Shown here piece after piece: positions 16,693 to 26,352 of a DNA stretch of 64,000 nucleotides. Where the stretch lies: contig NZ_JBAPLU010000005.1 in the NCBI RefSeq assembly GCF_037083825.1, positions 1 to 64,000 of the forward strand. Reading direction: 5' to 3'. The notes beneath the pieces are model-generated. The model worked only from the letters and a program-made list of their open reading frames with translations, searched no databases and was not told where the DNA came from. Numbering within the stretch: the first letter of the stretch is position 1; each line of letters starts with the position of its first letter. The translations under genes and the position numbers were made by a program. The stretch is from Klenkia sesuvii (lineage in GTDB: Bacteria; Actinomycetota; Actinomycetes; Mycobacteriales; Geodermatophilaceae).

Positions 16693-18411
16693 TCACCGCG
16701 TCGTCCGCAGGATCCGGGCGTCCCAGGGCCCGAGGACGGCGGGGTCGTGGTCGGGCAGGTGGTCGCGGTTGCCCAGCACGAGCTCGGCACCGACCGCCTG
16801 GGGCAGCAGGTCGGCCAGCTCGTACGGCGTCGCCGACACGTTGCAGACGACCAGCAGCTGCTCGTCGTCCGTCGTCCGGGTGAAGGCGTAGACGTGCTCG
16901 TGGTCGGGCAGCAGCATCGCGAACGCGCCCAGCTGGATGGTCCGGTTCGCGTGCCGCAGCGTGATGAGCGCACGGTGGTGGGCCAGCACCGAGTGCGGGT
17001 CCTCGCGCTGCGCGGCGACGTTCCACTCGACGTGGTCGGGGTTGACCGCGATCCAGGGCTCACCGGTGGTGAACCCGGCGTGCTCGGTGGCGTCCCACTG
17101 CACCGGGGTGCGGGCGTTGTCCCGGCTGGCCGGGCGCAGCGCGGCCAGCACCTCGTCGGGGTCCGCGCCGCGGTCGGCGGACTCGGCGGCGTGGTTGAGC
17201 GTCTCGATGTCCCGGAAGTCGCGCACCGACCCCCAGACCGAGTTGGCCATGCCGATCTCCTCGCCCTGGTAGACGTAGGGCGTCCCGCGGTGGCCGTGCA
17301 GCAGGGTGGCCAGGCAGGTGGCCGAGTCGCGCCGGTACCGGGGGGAGTCGTCGCCGAACCGGGAGACCGCGCGCGGCTGGTCGTGGTTGTCCCAGTAGAG
17401 GGAGTTCCAGCCGACGTCGGCCAGGCCGGCCTGCCAGCGGCCGAACGAGGCCTTCAGGTCGGTGAGCCGCAACGGCCGGGCGTCCCACTTGTCCACCCCG
17501 TGGTCGAGCCCGACGTGCTCGAACTGGAACACCATGTCCAGCTCGCGCCGGCTGGGGTCGGTGACCTCGCGGGCCTGCTCGACCGTGACGCCGGGCATCT
17601 CGCCCACGGTGATCAGCTGCGCGTCGCGGCCGGCGAACACCTCGCGGTGCATCTCGGCCAGGAACTCGTGCAGCCGCGGGCCGAACAGGTAGGCCGCCGA
17701 CCCGTCGCCGTGGGGGCTGCCCTCGATCGGCGGGCCGTCGGGGAGGTCGGCCTGCTTGCTGATCATGTTGATGACGTCCATGCGGAAGCCGTCGACCCCG
17801 CGGTCCAGCCACCACCGCATCATCTCGTGCACCGCGGCCCGCACCTCGGGGTTCTCCCAGTTCAGGTCGGGCTGCTTGCGGCTGAACAGGTGCAGGTAGT
17901 ACTGCCCGGTCGCCTCGTCGAGCTCCCAGGTCGGGCCGGAGAAGAAGGACCGCCAGTTCGTCGGCTCGGCACCGGGCGCCCCGGCGGACATGCCGTCGCG
18001 GGGGTCGCGCCACCAGTACCAGTCCCGCTTCGGGCTGGCCGTCGAGCTGCGGGACTCCACGAACCAGGGGTGCTCGTCGCTGGTGTGGTTGACCACCAGG
18101 TCCATGACGACCTTGATGCCGCGCTCGTGCGCGTCGGCGATCAGCGCGTCCAGGTCGGCCAGCGTGCCGAACACCGGGTCGACGTCGCGGTAGTCGCTGA
18201 TGTCGTAGCCGTTGTCGTCCTGCGGCGAGCGGTACACCGGCGACAGCCAGACGACGTCCACCCCCAGGTCGGCGAGGTGGTCGAGCTTGCCGCGGATGCC
18301 GTTGAGGTCACCGATGCCGTCGCCGTCGGAGTCGGCGAACGAGCGCGGGTAGACCTGGTAGACGACGGCGGAGGTCCACCACGGCGGGTTCGCTGGGGTC
18401 ACCCCGGCCAT
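16693..18411 (-). CDS. GH13 alpha-glucosidase (oligo-1,6-glucosidase type)
   Basis: 572 residues, the usual length for this group. All four GH13 regions are visible: VVMDLVVNHTSDEHPWF (about 99), GFRMDVINMI with the nucleophile Asp near 207, TVGEMPGV with the acid/base Glu near 266, and YWDNHDQPR near 340. It hydrolyses alpha-1,4 or alpha-1,6 glucosidic bonds of short oligosaccharides in the cytoplasm; sucrose or trehalulose activity cannot be excluded. ATG start at 18411. The 278-bp upstream gap holds a 60-bp tandem repeat. Confidence 0.93.
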   Translation of the reverse strand: MAGVTPANPPWWTSAVVYQVYPRSFADSDGDGIGDLNGIRGKLDHLADLGVDVVWLSPVYRSPQDDNGYDISDYRDVDPVFGTLADLDALIADAHERGIKVVMDLVVNHTSDEHPWFVESRSSTASPKRDWYWWRDPRDGMSAGAPGAEPTNWRSFFSGPTWELDEATGQYYLHLFSRKQPDLNWENPEVRAAVHEMMRWWLDRGVDGFRMDVINMISKQADLPDGPPIEGSPHGDGSAAYLFGPRLHEFLAEMHREVFAGRDAQLITVGEMPGVTVEQAREVTDPSRRELDMVFQFEHVGLDHGVDKWDARPLRLTDLKASFGRWQAGLADVGWNSLYWDNHDQPRAVSRFGDDSPRYRRDSATCLATLLHGHRGTPYVYQGEEIGMANSVWGSVRDFRDIETLNHAAESADRGADPDEVLAALRPASRDNARTPVQWDATEHAGFTTGEPWIAVNPDHVEWNVAAQREDPHSVLAHHRALITLRHANRTIQLGAFAMLLPDHEHVYAFTRTTDDEQLLVVCNVSATPYELADLLPQAVGAELVLGNRDHLPDHDPAVLGPWDARILRTTR

Positions 18412-18530
18412 CCTGCCTGCCCGCGCCCGGACGAGCCGGTCGGCCGCGGGCCGGCGCGGGCGCTGGGCGGGTGCGCGGTGGTGCTGGCCTGGTCGCTGCA
18501 CCACCAGCCCGCGCGCGCAGCCACCGTCGG

Positions 18531-18660
18531 GTGCGCGCCCCGGCGGGTCAGCCGACGGGCCCGGCCGCGTGGGCGCGCACCTGGTGGTGGGTGCGCACTC
18601 ACGCGGGTCACCCGGGGCGGTGACCCGCGTGGGCGCGCACCTGGTGGTGGTTGCGCCCCG
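18531..18660. repeat. 60-bp tandem repeat, about 2.2 units
   Basis: Units at 18531-18590 and 18591-18650, with a partial third from 18651. The last 25 bases of each full unit (18566-18590 and 18626-18650) are identical; the first part varies. The period is exactly 60. It sits between two minus-strand genes, in the gap between the amidase stop and the glucosidase start. Confidence 0.8.
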
Positions 18661-18689
18661 GTGCGGGCGGGGGCGGGGGAGAGGTGGGC

Positions 18690-20105
18690 TCAGCCCAGCT
18701 CGGGGCGGCGCAGCCCGTGGCCGGTGGCCTGCTCGAAGGCGTGCCCGACCTCCAGCACCTGGCGGTCGGCGCGCGGCGCGGCGATGACCTGCAGGCCCAC
18801 CGGCAGGCCGTCGGGGGTGAAGCCGCCGGGCACGCTCAGCGCCGGGCAGCCGGTGGCGCTGATGAGGGTGCAGGAGCGCATCCAGGCCAGGTAGTCGTCG
18901 AACTCCACGCCGGCGACCGAGGTGGGGTACTCCTGCTCGACCGGGAACGGCAGCACCTGGGTGACGGGGGCCAGCAGCACGTCGTACCGGGTGAAGAACT
19001 CGACCACGTTCTCGTACAGCTTCGTGTGCGCCACCTCGGCCCGGCCGACGTCGGCGCCGGTCAGCTCGGCGCCCTTGGCCGCGTTCCAGCGGATCGTCTC
19101 CTTGACCAGGTCGGGCGAGCGGCGCACCGCGTCGCCGAACGAGGCCTCGAACAGCCACGCCCGGAGCACGCCGAACGCCTCGTCGGCGCCGGTGAGGTCG
19201 GGGCAGTCCTCCTCCACGACGGCACCCAGGTCGCGGAACACCGACAGCTGGGCCATGAGCACCTCGGTGATCGCCGGGTCGACCGGCACGCGGCCACCCA
19301 GGTCGGGGGTCCAGGCGATGCGCAGGCCGCTCAGCTCGGTGGGGAGCGGCGCGGCGAACGCGGGCCCGGGGTCGCCGAGCGAGATGGGCACGCGGGGGTC
19401 GGGGCCGGCCAGCACCGACAGCCCCAGCGCGACGTCGGTGACGGTGCGGGCCATCGGGCCCTGGACGGACAGCTGCGACCAGCCGATGGACGTCGGCCAC
19501 GACGGCACCCGGCCCGGGGTGGGGCGCAGGCCGACGACGTTGCAGAACGCGGCCGGGTTGCGCAGCGAGCCGCCCATGTCGCTGCCCTCGGCCAGCGGGA
19601 CGAACCCGGCGGCCAACGCGGCGGCGGCCCCGCCGGAGGACCCGCCGGCGCTCAGCCCGTGGCGGTAGGGGTTGTGGGTGGCGCCGAACAGGGTGTTGAA
19701 CGTGTGCGACCCGGCGGCGAACTCGGGCACGTTGGTCTTGCCCACCCGGATGGCGCCGGCCGCCCGGAGCCGGGCCACGACGAGCTCGTCACGGGCGGGC
19801 ACGGTGTCGCGGTGCAGCGGCGAGCCCCAGGTGGTGCGCATGCCGCCGGTCTGGTGGGTGTCCTTGTGCGCGACGGGTACGCCGTGCAGCGGCCCGACCG
19901 CCTCGCCGGCGGCCAGCCGGGCGTCGGCCTCGTCGGCGGCGGCGCGGGCGGCGTCGTCGTCCCGGGTCACGATCGCGTTGACCTGGCCGTCGTGGGCGTC
20001 GATGCGGGCCAGGTGGGCCTCGAGCACCTCGCGGGCGCTGACCTCGCGTCCCCGGATGAGGGCGGCCAGCTCGGTGGCGGAACGGGTGCACAGCTCGTCG
20101 GTCAC
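18690..20105 (-). CDS. amidase (amidase-signature family)
   Basis: 471 residues with the Ser-cisSer-Lys triad of the family: Lys in PVAHKDTHQTGG (about 79), the Gly/Ser motif LSAGGSSGGAAAALAAG (about 153) and the nucleophile in GSDMGGSLRNPAA (about 178). It hydrolyses a small amide, or is GatA-like; absence of gatB/gatC nearby argues against the tRNA amidotransferase role. GTG at 20105 lies 6 nt after TACGGT. Divergent from a GNAT acetyltransferase 67 bp away. Confidence 0.9.
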   Translation of the reverse strand: MTDELCTRSATELAALIRGREVSAREVLEAHLARIDAHDGQVNAIVTRDDDAARAAADEADARLAAGEAVGPLHGVPVAHKDTHQTGGMRTTWGSPLHRDTVPARDELVVARLRAAGAIRVGKTNVPEFAAGSHTFNTLFGATHNPYRHGLSAGGSSGGAAAALAAGFVPLAEGSDMGGSLRNPAAFCNVVGLRPTPGRVPSWPTSIGWSQLSVQGPMARTVTDVALGLSVLAGPDPRVPISLGDPGPAFAAPLPTELSGLRIAWTPDLGGRVPVDPAITEVLMAQLSVFRDLGAVVEEDCPDLTGADEAFGVLRAWLFEASFGDAVRRSPDLVKETIRWNAAKGAELTGADVGRAEVAHTKLYENVVEFFTRYDVLLAPVTQVLPFPVEQEYPTSVAGVEFDDYLAWMRSCTLISATGCPALSVPGGFTPDGLPVGLQVIAAPRADRQVLEVGHAFEQATGHGLRRPELG

Positions 20106-20111
20106 GCGAGG

Positions 20112-20117
20112 ACCGTA
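20112..20117 (-). promoter_or_regulatory. -10 box for the amidase gene
   Basis: TACGGT on the minus strand followed by 6 nt and the GTG at 20105. Confidence 0.4.
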
Positions 20118-20172
20118 GCGCGGGAAGTACCTCAGCGGTAAGACATCTCCGGACGACGCCAGACTGGCCCGG

Positions 20173-20661
20173 GTGACCGTGCGCCCCGCCACCGCTGACG
20201 ACGTCCCCGCGATCACCGCCGTCTACGCCCACCACGTCGAGCACACGCTGGCCACCTTCGACCTCGTGCCGCCCACCGAGGCCGACCGCGCGGCCTGGCT
20301 CGCCGCCCACCCCGGCGGCCGGCACCGGGTGCTGGTCGCCGAGCGGGACGGCGCGGTGGTCGGCTTCGCGGCCAGCGGACCGTTCCGCGCCCGGCCGGCC
20401 TACGACGCCACCGTCGAGACGAGCATCTACCTGGCGCCCGGCGCCACCGGTCAGGGCCTGGGCCGTGCGCTCTACGGGGCGCTGCTCCAGGCGCTGGCGG
20501 GGGAGGGGCTGCACCGGGCGGTGGCGGTCATCGCGCAGCCGAACCCGGCGTCGGAGGCCCTGCACCGCTCCTTCGGGTTCACCCACGTCGGCACGTTCGG
20601 CGAGGTCGGCCGGAAGTTCGACCGCTGGGTGGACACCGCCTGGTTCCAGAAGGAGCTGTGA
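20173..20661 (+). CDS. GNAT N-acetyltransferase (phosphinothricin-acetyltransferase-like)
   Basis: 162 residues with the GNAT fold: VRPATADDVPAITAVYAHHV opening helix, acetyl-CoA loop ATGQGLGRALYGALLQAL (about 94-111) and the ASEALHRSFGFTHVGTF segment that closes the Pat/YncA subfamily. It would transfer an acetyl group to a small amine such as an amino acid analogue; methionine sulfone/sulfoximine detoxification is typical for the subgroup. GTG start at 20173 follows a CAGACT box by 7 nt. Confidence 0.9.
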   Translation: MTVRPATADDVPAITAVYAHHVEHTLATFDLVPPTEADRAAWLAAHPGGRHRVLVAERDGAVVGFAASGPFRARPAYDATVETSIYLAPGATGQGLGRALYGALLQALAGEGLHRAVAVIAQPNPASEALHRSFGFTHVGTFGEVGRKFDRWVDTAWFQKEL

Positions 20662-20677
20662 CGCCGGTCGCCACATG

Positions 20678-20691
20678 CATTGCGCGCAATG
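20678..20691. promoter_or_regulatory. 14-bp palindrome, candidate operator of the alcohol dehydrogenase gene
   Basis: Perfect palindrome CATTGCGCGCAATG, 51 bp before the GTG at 20742 and AT-rich at its edges relative to its surroundings. Position fits a repressor or activator site. Confidence 0.45.
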
Positions 20692-20741
20692 GGTTCGGGT
20701 AGGGACCACGACATCCCCGTAGTCGACCCGAGGAGACCCTT

Positions 20742-21782
20742 GTGCCCACGACCGTGACCGCCCGGGCCACCGCCTCCGCCGGTGGCAAGTTCGAGCGCAC
20801 GACCATCGAGCGCCGCGACGTCCGCCCGCACGACGTCCGCATCGAGATCGCCTACGCCGGCATCTGCCACAGCGACATCCACACCGCCCGCGACGAGTGG
20901 GGTGCCGCGAACTACCCGCTGGTGCCCGGCCACGAGATCGCCGGCACCGTCGCCGAGGTCGGGTCGGAGGTCACCACGTACGAGGTCGGCGACCGCGTGG
21001 GCGTCGGCTGCTTCGTCGACTCCTGCCGCGAGTGCGAGAACTGCCGGGCCGGCGAGGAGCAGTACTGCCTGAAGGGCGAGACCGGCACCTACGGCGGCAT
21101 GCAGGACGGCAAGCCCACCGACGGCGGCTACTCCGAGCAGATCGTCGTCGACGAGAACTACGTCCTCGGCATCCCCGAGGGCATCGAGCTGTCCGCCGCC
21201 GCCCCGCTGCTGTGCGCCGGCATCACCCTGTACTCCCCGCTCAAGCACTGGGGTGCGGGCCCGGGCACGAAGGTCGCCATCGTCGGCCTGGGCGGGCTGG
21301 GCCACATGGGCGTCAAGATCGCGGCTGCCCTCGGCGCCGAGGTCACCGTGCTGTCCCAGTCGCTGAAGAAGCAGGAGGACGGTCTCCGCTTCGGCGCCCA
21401 GCACTACTACGCCACCAGCGACCCGGAGACCTTCGAGACGCTGAAGGGCGAGTTCGACCTCATCGTCAACACGGTGTCGGCGAACCTCGACCTCGAAGCC
21501 TACCTGGGCATGCTGCGCGTCAACGGCACGCTGGTCGAGGTCGGCGCCCCCGAGCAGCCGATGACCGAGGCCGCCTTCTCGCTCATCCAGAACCGGCGCT
21601 CGCTGGCCGGCTCGAAGATCGGCGGCATCCGCGAGACCCAGGAGATGCTCGACTTCTGCGCCGAGCACCACCTGGGCGCCGACGTCGAGGTCATCGGCGG
21701 CGACCAGATCGACGAGGCCTACGAGCGCGTCGTCGCCTCCGACGTCCGGTACCGCTTCGTGATCGACACCGCCAAGCTCTGA
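20742..21782 (+). CDS. zinc-dependent NAD(P) alcohol dehydrogenase (YahK/CAD-like)
   Basis: 346 residues of the medium-chain dehydrogenase family: catalytic zinc ligands in GICHSDIHT and PGHEIAGTV, four structural zinc cysteines in CRECENCRAGEEQYC (about 92-106), and the dinucleotide loop GLGGLGHMGVKIA (about 180). This is the cinnamyl-alcohol/YahK subgroup, usually NADPH-dependent aldehyde reductases. A GAGGAG site precedes the GTG start. The gene ends in a strong hairpin and has its own palindrome upstream, so it is a single transcription unit. Confidence 0.94.
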   Translation: MPTTVTARATASAGGKFERTTIERRDVRPHDVRIEIAYAGICHSDIHTARDEWGAANYPLVPGHEIAGTVAEVGSEVTTYEVGDRVGVGCFVDSCRECENCRAGEEQYCLKGETGTYGGMQDGKPTDGGYSEQIVVDENYVLGIPEGIELSAAAPLLCAGITLYSPLKHWGAGPGTKVAIVGLGGLGHMGVKIAAALGAEVTVLSQSLKKQEDGLRFGAQHYYATSDPETFETLKGEFDLIVNTVSANLDLEAYLGMLRVNGTLVEVGAPEQPMTEAAFSLIQNRRSLAGSKIGGIRETQEMLDFCAEHHLGADVEVIGGDQIDEAYERVVASDVRYRFVIDTAKL

Positions 21783-21792
21783 TCGACCCTCG

Positions 21793-21824
21793 CGTGCCCC
21801 CGACCCCACCGGGTCGGGGGCACG
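21793..21824. terminator. strong bidirectional terminator
   Basis: Perfect 14-bp stem CGTGCCCCCGACCC / GGGTCGGGGGCACG with a CACC loop, between two convergent genes and 11 bp after the alcohol dehydrogenase stop. Confidence 0.85.
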
Positions 21825-21831
21825 CACGCGT

Positions 21832-22152
21832 TCAGGAGACGGTGAACTCGCCGAGGTCGTCCCAGTGCTCGCCCTCGATGAGCATGTTGCGCACCTTCGG
21901 CGTGCGCACCAGGTACTGCGGCAGCTCGGCCTGGGCGCGCTTGAAGTGCTCGCTGGTCACGTGCGCCTCGGCGGCGTCGTCGGCGAACCCCTCGACCACG
22001 ATGTACTCGTCCGGGTCCTCGACGTTGCGGGCCCAGTCGAAGAAGAGGTTGCCCGGCTCGGCCCGGGTGCCCTCGGTGAACGCACGGGTGAGCTCGGGCC
22101 ACTGGTCGGCGTGCTCGGGCTTCACCGGGAATCGGACGCAGATGAAGATCAT
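21832..22152 (-). CDS. putative quinol monooxygenase (ABM domain)
   Basis: 106 residues, the size of a single antibiotic-biosynthesis-monooxygenase domain: MIFICVRFPVKPEHADQW, NLFFDWARNVEDPDEYIVVE and the AHVTSEHFKRAQ helix, matching YgiN-like proteins. These are dimeric, cofactor-free ferredoxin-like folds acting on quinols or small aromatics, though many are of unknown substrate. It is divergent to the 2OG oxygenase operon (205-bp gap) and may belong to the same system. The ATG at 22152 follows CAGACT by 7 nt. Confidence 0.85.
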   Translation of the reverse strand: MIFICVRFPVKPEHADQWPELTRAFTEGTRAEPGNLFFDWARNVEDPDEYIVVEGFADDAAEAHVTSEHFKRAQAELPQYLVRTPKVRNMLIEGEHWDDLGEFTVS

Positions 22153-22246
22153 GCGGTCCAGTCTGTGGTGCCCCCCGCCGGCCCGCGACGGCGTCCGTGT
22201 GTCGGCCGCGTTCCGCGGCTCGTGGCGGTGGTGTTTCGGCAGTGCG

Positions 22247-22261
22247 GTGCGCACAGCGCAC
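22247..22261. promoter_or_regulatory. inverted repeat upstream of the oxygenase operon, candidate operator
   Basis: GTGCGC-ACA-GCGCAC, perfect 6-bp arms with a 3-bp centre, just upstream of the predicted promoter at 22289-22317. A related but looser GCAC-N5-GTGC lies in the gap between the second oxygenase and PucR genes. Confidence 0.4.
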
Positions 22262-22288
22262 GGACGGCAGGAGTGTGCAGTTCTCCCG

Positions 22289-22317
22289 TTGTCCACCTGG
22301 TGGCCGACTTGAAGACT
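22289..22317 (+). promoter_or_regulatory. promoter of the oxygenase-ferredoxin-ABC operon
   Basis: TTGTCC, 17-nt spacer, AAGACT, 40 bp before the start codon. A clear AGGAG ribosome-binding site at 22347-22351 precedes the ATG at 22358. Confidence 0.45.
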
Positions 22318-22357
22318 CCTGGTCACGACACCCGCCGCACCGCCCCAGGAGCCAGGC

Positions 22358-23368
22358 ATGAGCGACCACACCGCCGTGATCCAGGACGTCGTCCCGGTCA
22401 TCGACATCACCGACCTGCGCAGCGACGACGTCGCCCGCCGCCGGGCCGTCGGCAAGGAGATCGACGGCGCCTGCCGGGAGATCGGCTTCTTCCAGATCAC
22501 CGGCCACGGCCTGCCCGACGAGCTGGTCGCCGGCGTGTACGACACGGCCAAGGAGTTCTTCGCCCAGCCGATGGCGACCAAGCGCGAGGTCGCCCAGCCC
22601 AACCCCAAGACCGTCCGCGGCTACACCGCCGTCGGCGAGCAGGCCTTCGCCTACAACGAGGACACCAGCGCCCCCGGTGACCTGCACGAGAAGTTCGACG
22701 TCGGCCCGCACGTGGTCAGCGACGACCCCTACTTCTCGATCGAGAACGCCGGCCCGCACTTCATCCCCAACCAGTGGCCCAGCAGCCCCGCCGGGATGCA
22801 GCAGGCCTGGGAGAGCTACTTCGAGGCCGCCGACGACCTCTGCCGGCTGATCATGCGCGGCTTCGCGCTGGGTCTGGACCTGCCCGAGGACTTCTTCGCG
22901 GACAAGATCGACAAGGACATCTCGATGCTGCGGGCGATCCACTACCCGCACCAGGAGGAGCCCCCGGCCCCGGGCCAGATGCGCGCCGGTGCGCACACCG
23001 ACTACGGCAGCCTCACCATCGTGCGGCCCGAGGTCGCCCCCGGCGGTCTGCAGGTGTTCACCCAGGACGGCGACTGGGTCGACGTCCCGGTCATCCCCGG
23101 CGCCCTGGTGGTCAACATCGGCGACCTCATGGCGCAGTGGACCAACGACGAGTGGATCTCGACCCGGCACCGCGTGGCCAACCCGCCGCGCGACGTCGTG
23201 GCCGACACCGAGCGCATGTCGATCGTCTTCTTCCACCAGCCCAACTACGACGCGGTCATCGAGCCGCTGCCCACCTGCGTGGCCGCCGGCGAGGAGCCCC
23301 GGTACGCCCCGACCACCTCCGGCGACCACCTGACCATGAAGTTCGAGAAGACCCACCAGAAGGCGTGA
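22358..23368 (+). CDS. 2-oxoglutarate/Fe(II)-dependent oxygenase (isopenicillin N synthase family)
   Basis: 336 residues. The N-terminal DIOX_N part (VPVIDITDL, then GFFQITGHGLPDEL) is followed by the double-stranded beta-helix with iron ligands His213 and Asp215 in AGAHTDYGSLT, distal His271 in STRHRV, and the 2-oxoglutarate-binding Arg286-Ser288 in RMSIVFF. Family members hydroxylate or oxidatively cyclise small molecules. First gene of an operon whose next four genes overlap or nearly overlap, including an importer, so its substrate is probably the imported compound. About 40 per cent alike by eye to the second oxygenase at 27821. Confidence 0.92.
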   Translation: MSDHTAVIQDVVPVIDITDLRSDDVARRRAVGKEIDGACREIGFFQITGHGLPDELVAGVYDTAKEFFAQPMATKREVAQPNPKTVRGYTAVGEQAFAYNEDTSAPGDLHEKFDVGPHVVSDDPYFSIENAGPHFIPNQWPSSPAGMQQAWESYFEAADDLCRLIMRGFALGLDLPEDFFADKIDKDISMLRAIHYPHQEEPPAPGQMRAGAHTDYGSLTIVRPEVAPGGLQVFTQDGDWVDVPVIPGALVVNIGDLMAQWTNDEWISTRHRVANPPRDVVADTERMSIVFFHQPNYDAVIEPLPTCVAAGEEPRYAPTTSGDHLTMKFEKTHQKA

Positions 23369-23675
23369 GCGCCTCCTCCGAGCAGGTGGAGGGCGCCGCG
23401 GATCTCGATGTCCGCGGCCCCTTCACCGTCGTCCTCCGGCGCAGCGGGACCTCCCGCCCCGTGCCGGCCGACCGCAGCCTCCTCGAGGTCGTCGAGGAGG
23501 TGCTGCCGGTCCCCTTCACCTGCCGCGAGGGCACCTGCGGCTCCTGCGTCAGCACCGTCCTGGAGGGCGTCGTGGACTACCGCAACACGGTGCTCTCACC
23601 CCGGGCGAAGGCCAAGGGTGCCCGCATCGCGCTGTGCGTGGACCGGTCCGTCACGCCCGAGCTGGTGCTGGACCT

Positions 23676-23679
<4 letters not shown>
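23365..23679 (+). CDS. [2Fe-2S] plant-type ferredoxin
   Basis: 104 residues. Cys53, Cys58, Cys61 and Cys91 form the CxxxxCxxC...C cluster motif (FTCREGTCGSC, then IALCVD), as in the ferredoxin domain of phthalate-oxygenase-type reductases (SPRAKAKGARIALC). No FAD or NAD domain is attached and no reductase gene is near. Start GTG overlaps the oxygenase stop (GTGA), and its own stop overlaps the ABC ATPase start, so all three are translationally coupled. It would deliver single electrons, perhaps to an oxygenase; 2OG enzymes do not normally need one. Confidence 0.9.
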
Positions 23680-25168
<1,489 letters not shown>

Positions 25169-25172
<4 letters not shown>

Positions 25173-26287
25173 GCACGCCCACCACGACCGACGCGACCAA
25201 CCCGGCCGCCCCGGACGTCGAGGCGCCACCGGCGGCCCGCAGCGACCGGTTGCCCTACCGCCTGCAGTTCAGCACCACCGCCGCGCTGCGCACCGTGCTG
25301 CCGCTGGCCATCGCGGTGCTCGCCGTCTCGGTCTACACCGACAGCCAGAACCCGGCGTTCCTGACCTCGGGCAACGTGCAGAACATCCTGTCCCAGGTCG
25401 CGGTGCTCGGGATCCTGGTCGCCGGGCAGACCCTGCTGCTCATCGGCGGCCAGATCGACCTCTCGGTCGGCAGCCTGGTCAGCCTGGTCGCCGTCGTCTC
25501 GGCCAAGCTGTTCGCCGCCGGGTGGAGCGACACCGCGGTCATCGCCGCGGCGCTGGGCATCGGCGTCGCCGTCGGGCTGGTGTGGGGCCTGGTGGTCGCC
25601 TTCCTCGACGTCCCGCCGTTCATCCTCACCCTCGGCGGGCTGAGCGTGTTCGCCTCCCTGGCCCTCGTGCTGGCCGACAACAAGCCGGTCCCGGTGGCCG
25701 ACGGGCTGGACAGCTGGGGCTTCGGCGAGTGGTTCGGCGTGCGGGCCCCGGTGGTGCTCCTGCTGGGCACGCTGCTGGTGGTCGGGGTGCTGCTGCACCT
25801 GACCCGGTTCGGCCGCACGACCTACGCCCTGGGGTCCAGCCGGGCCACCACCTACCTGGCCGGCGTCCCGGTGCGCCGGCACATCGTGGCGCTGTTCACC
25901 CTCAACAGCACCCTGGCCGCCTTCGGTGGCCTGGTGATGATGGCGCGGCTGGCCTCCGGCGACCCCCGCGCCGGTGCCGGCCTGGAGCTGGCCGTCATCG
26001 CCGCCGCGGTGCTCGGCGGGGCGGCGCTGTCGGGCGGGCGCGGCACCATGGTCGGCAGCGCGCTGGGCGTGCTGGTGCTGGGCACCGTGACCGCCGCGCT
26101 GACCTTCCTGCAGGTGCCCGGCGCCTACCAGAGCCTGGTCTCCGGCGGGATCCTCATCCTCGCCGTCGTCGTCACCGCCGTGGCCGACACCCGCGCCGCC
26201 CGCGGACGTGGCGTGCCCACCGGTCCGGCCGCCCGTGCCGCCGTCCGCCGTCTGCTGCCCTCGGCCACCCGCCGGTCCGCCGGCTGA
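25169..26287 (+). CDS. sugar-type ABC importer permease (RbsC-like)
   Basis: 372 residues, with a soluble N-terminus of about 35 residues and 8-10 membrane helices. The BPD_transp_2 signature is clear: LLIGGQIDLSVGSLVSLVAV (about 88-107) and GGAALSGGRGTMVGSALGVL near the end. ATG start overlaps the ATPase stop (ATGA). Forms the membrane channel for the ATPase at 23676 and the binding protein at 26353. Confidence 0.93.
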
Positions 26288-26352
26288 CCCCGACCCGTCG
26301 CACACCGCCGTCCGACGTCCTCCCCACCCCACCCCGCCCGCAGGAGACGCCC

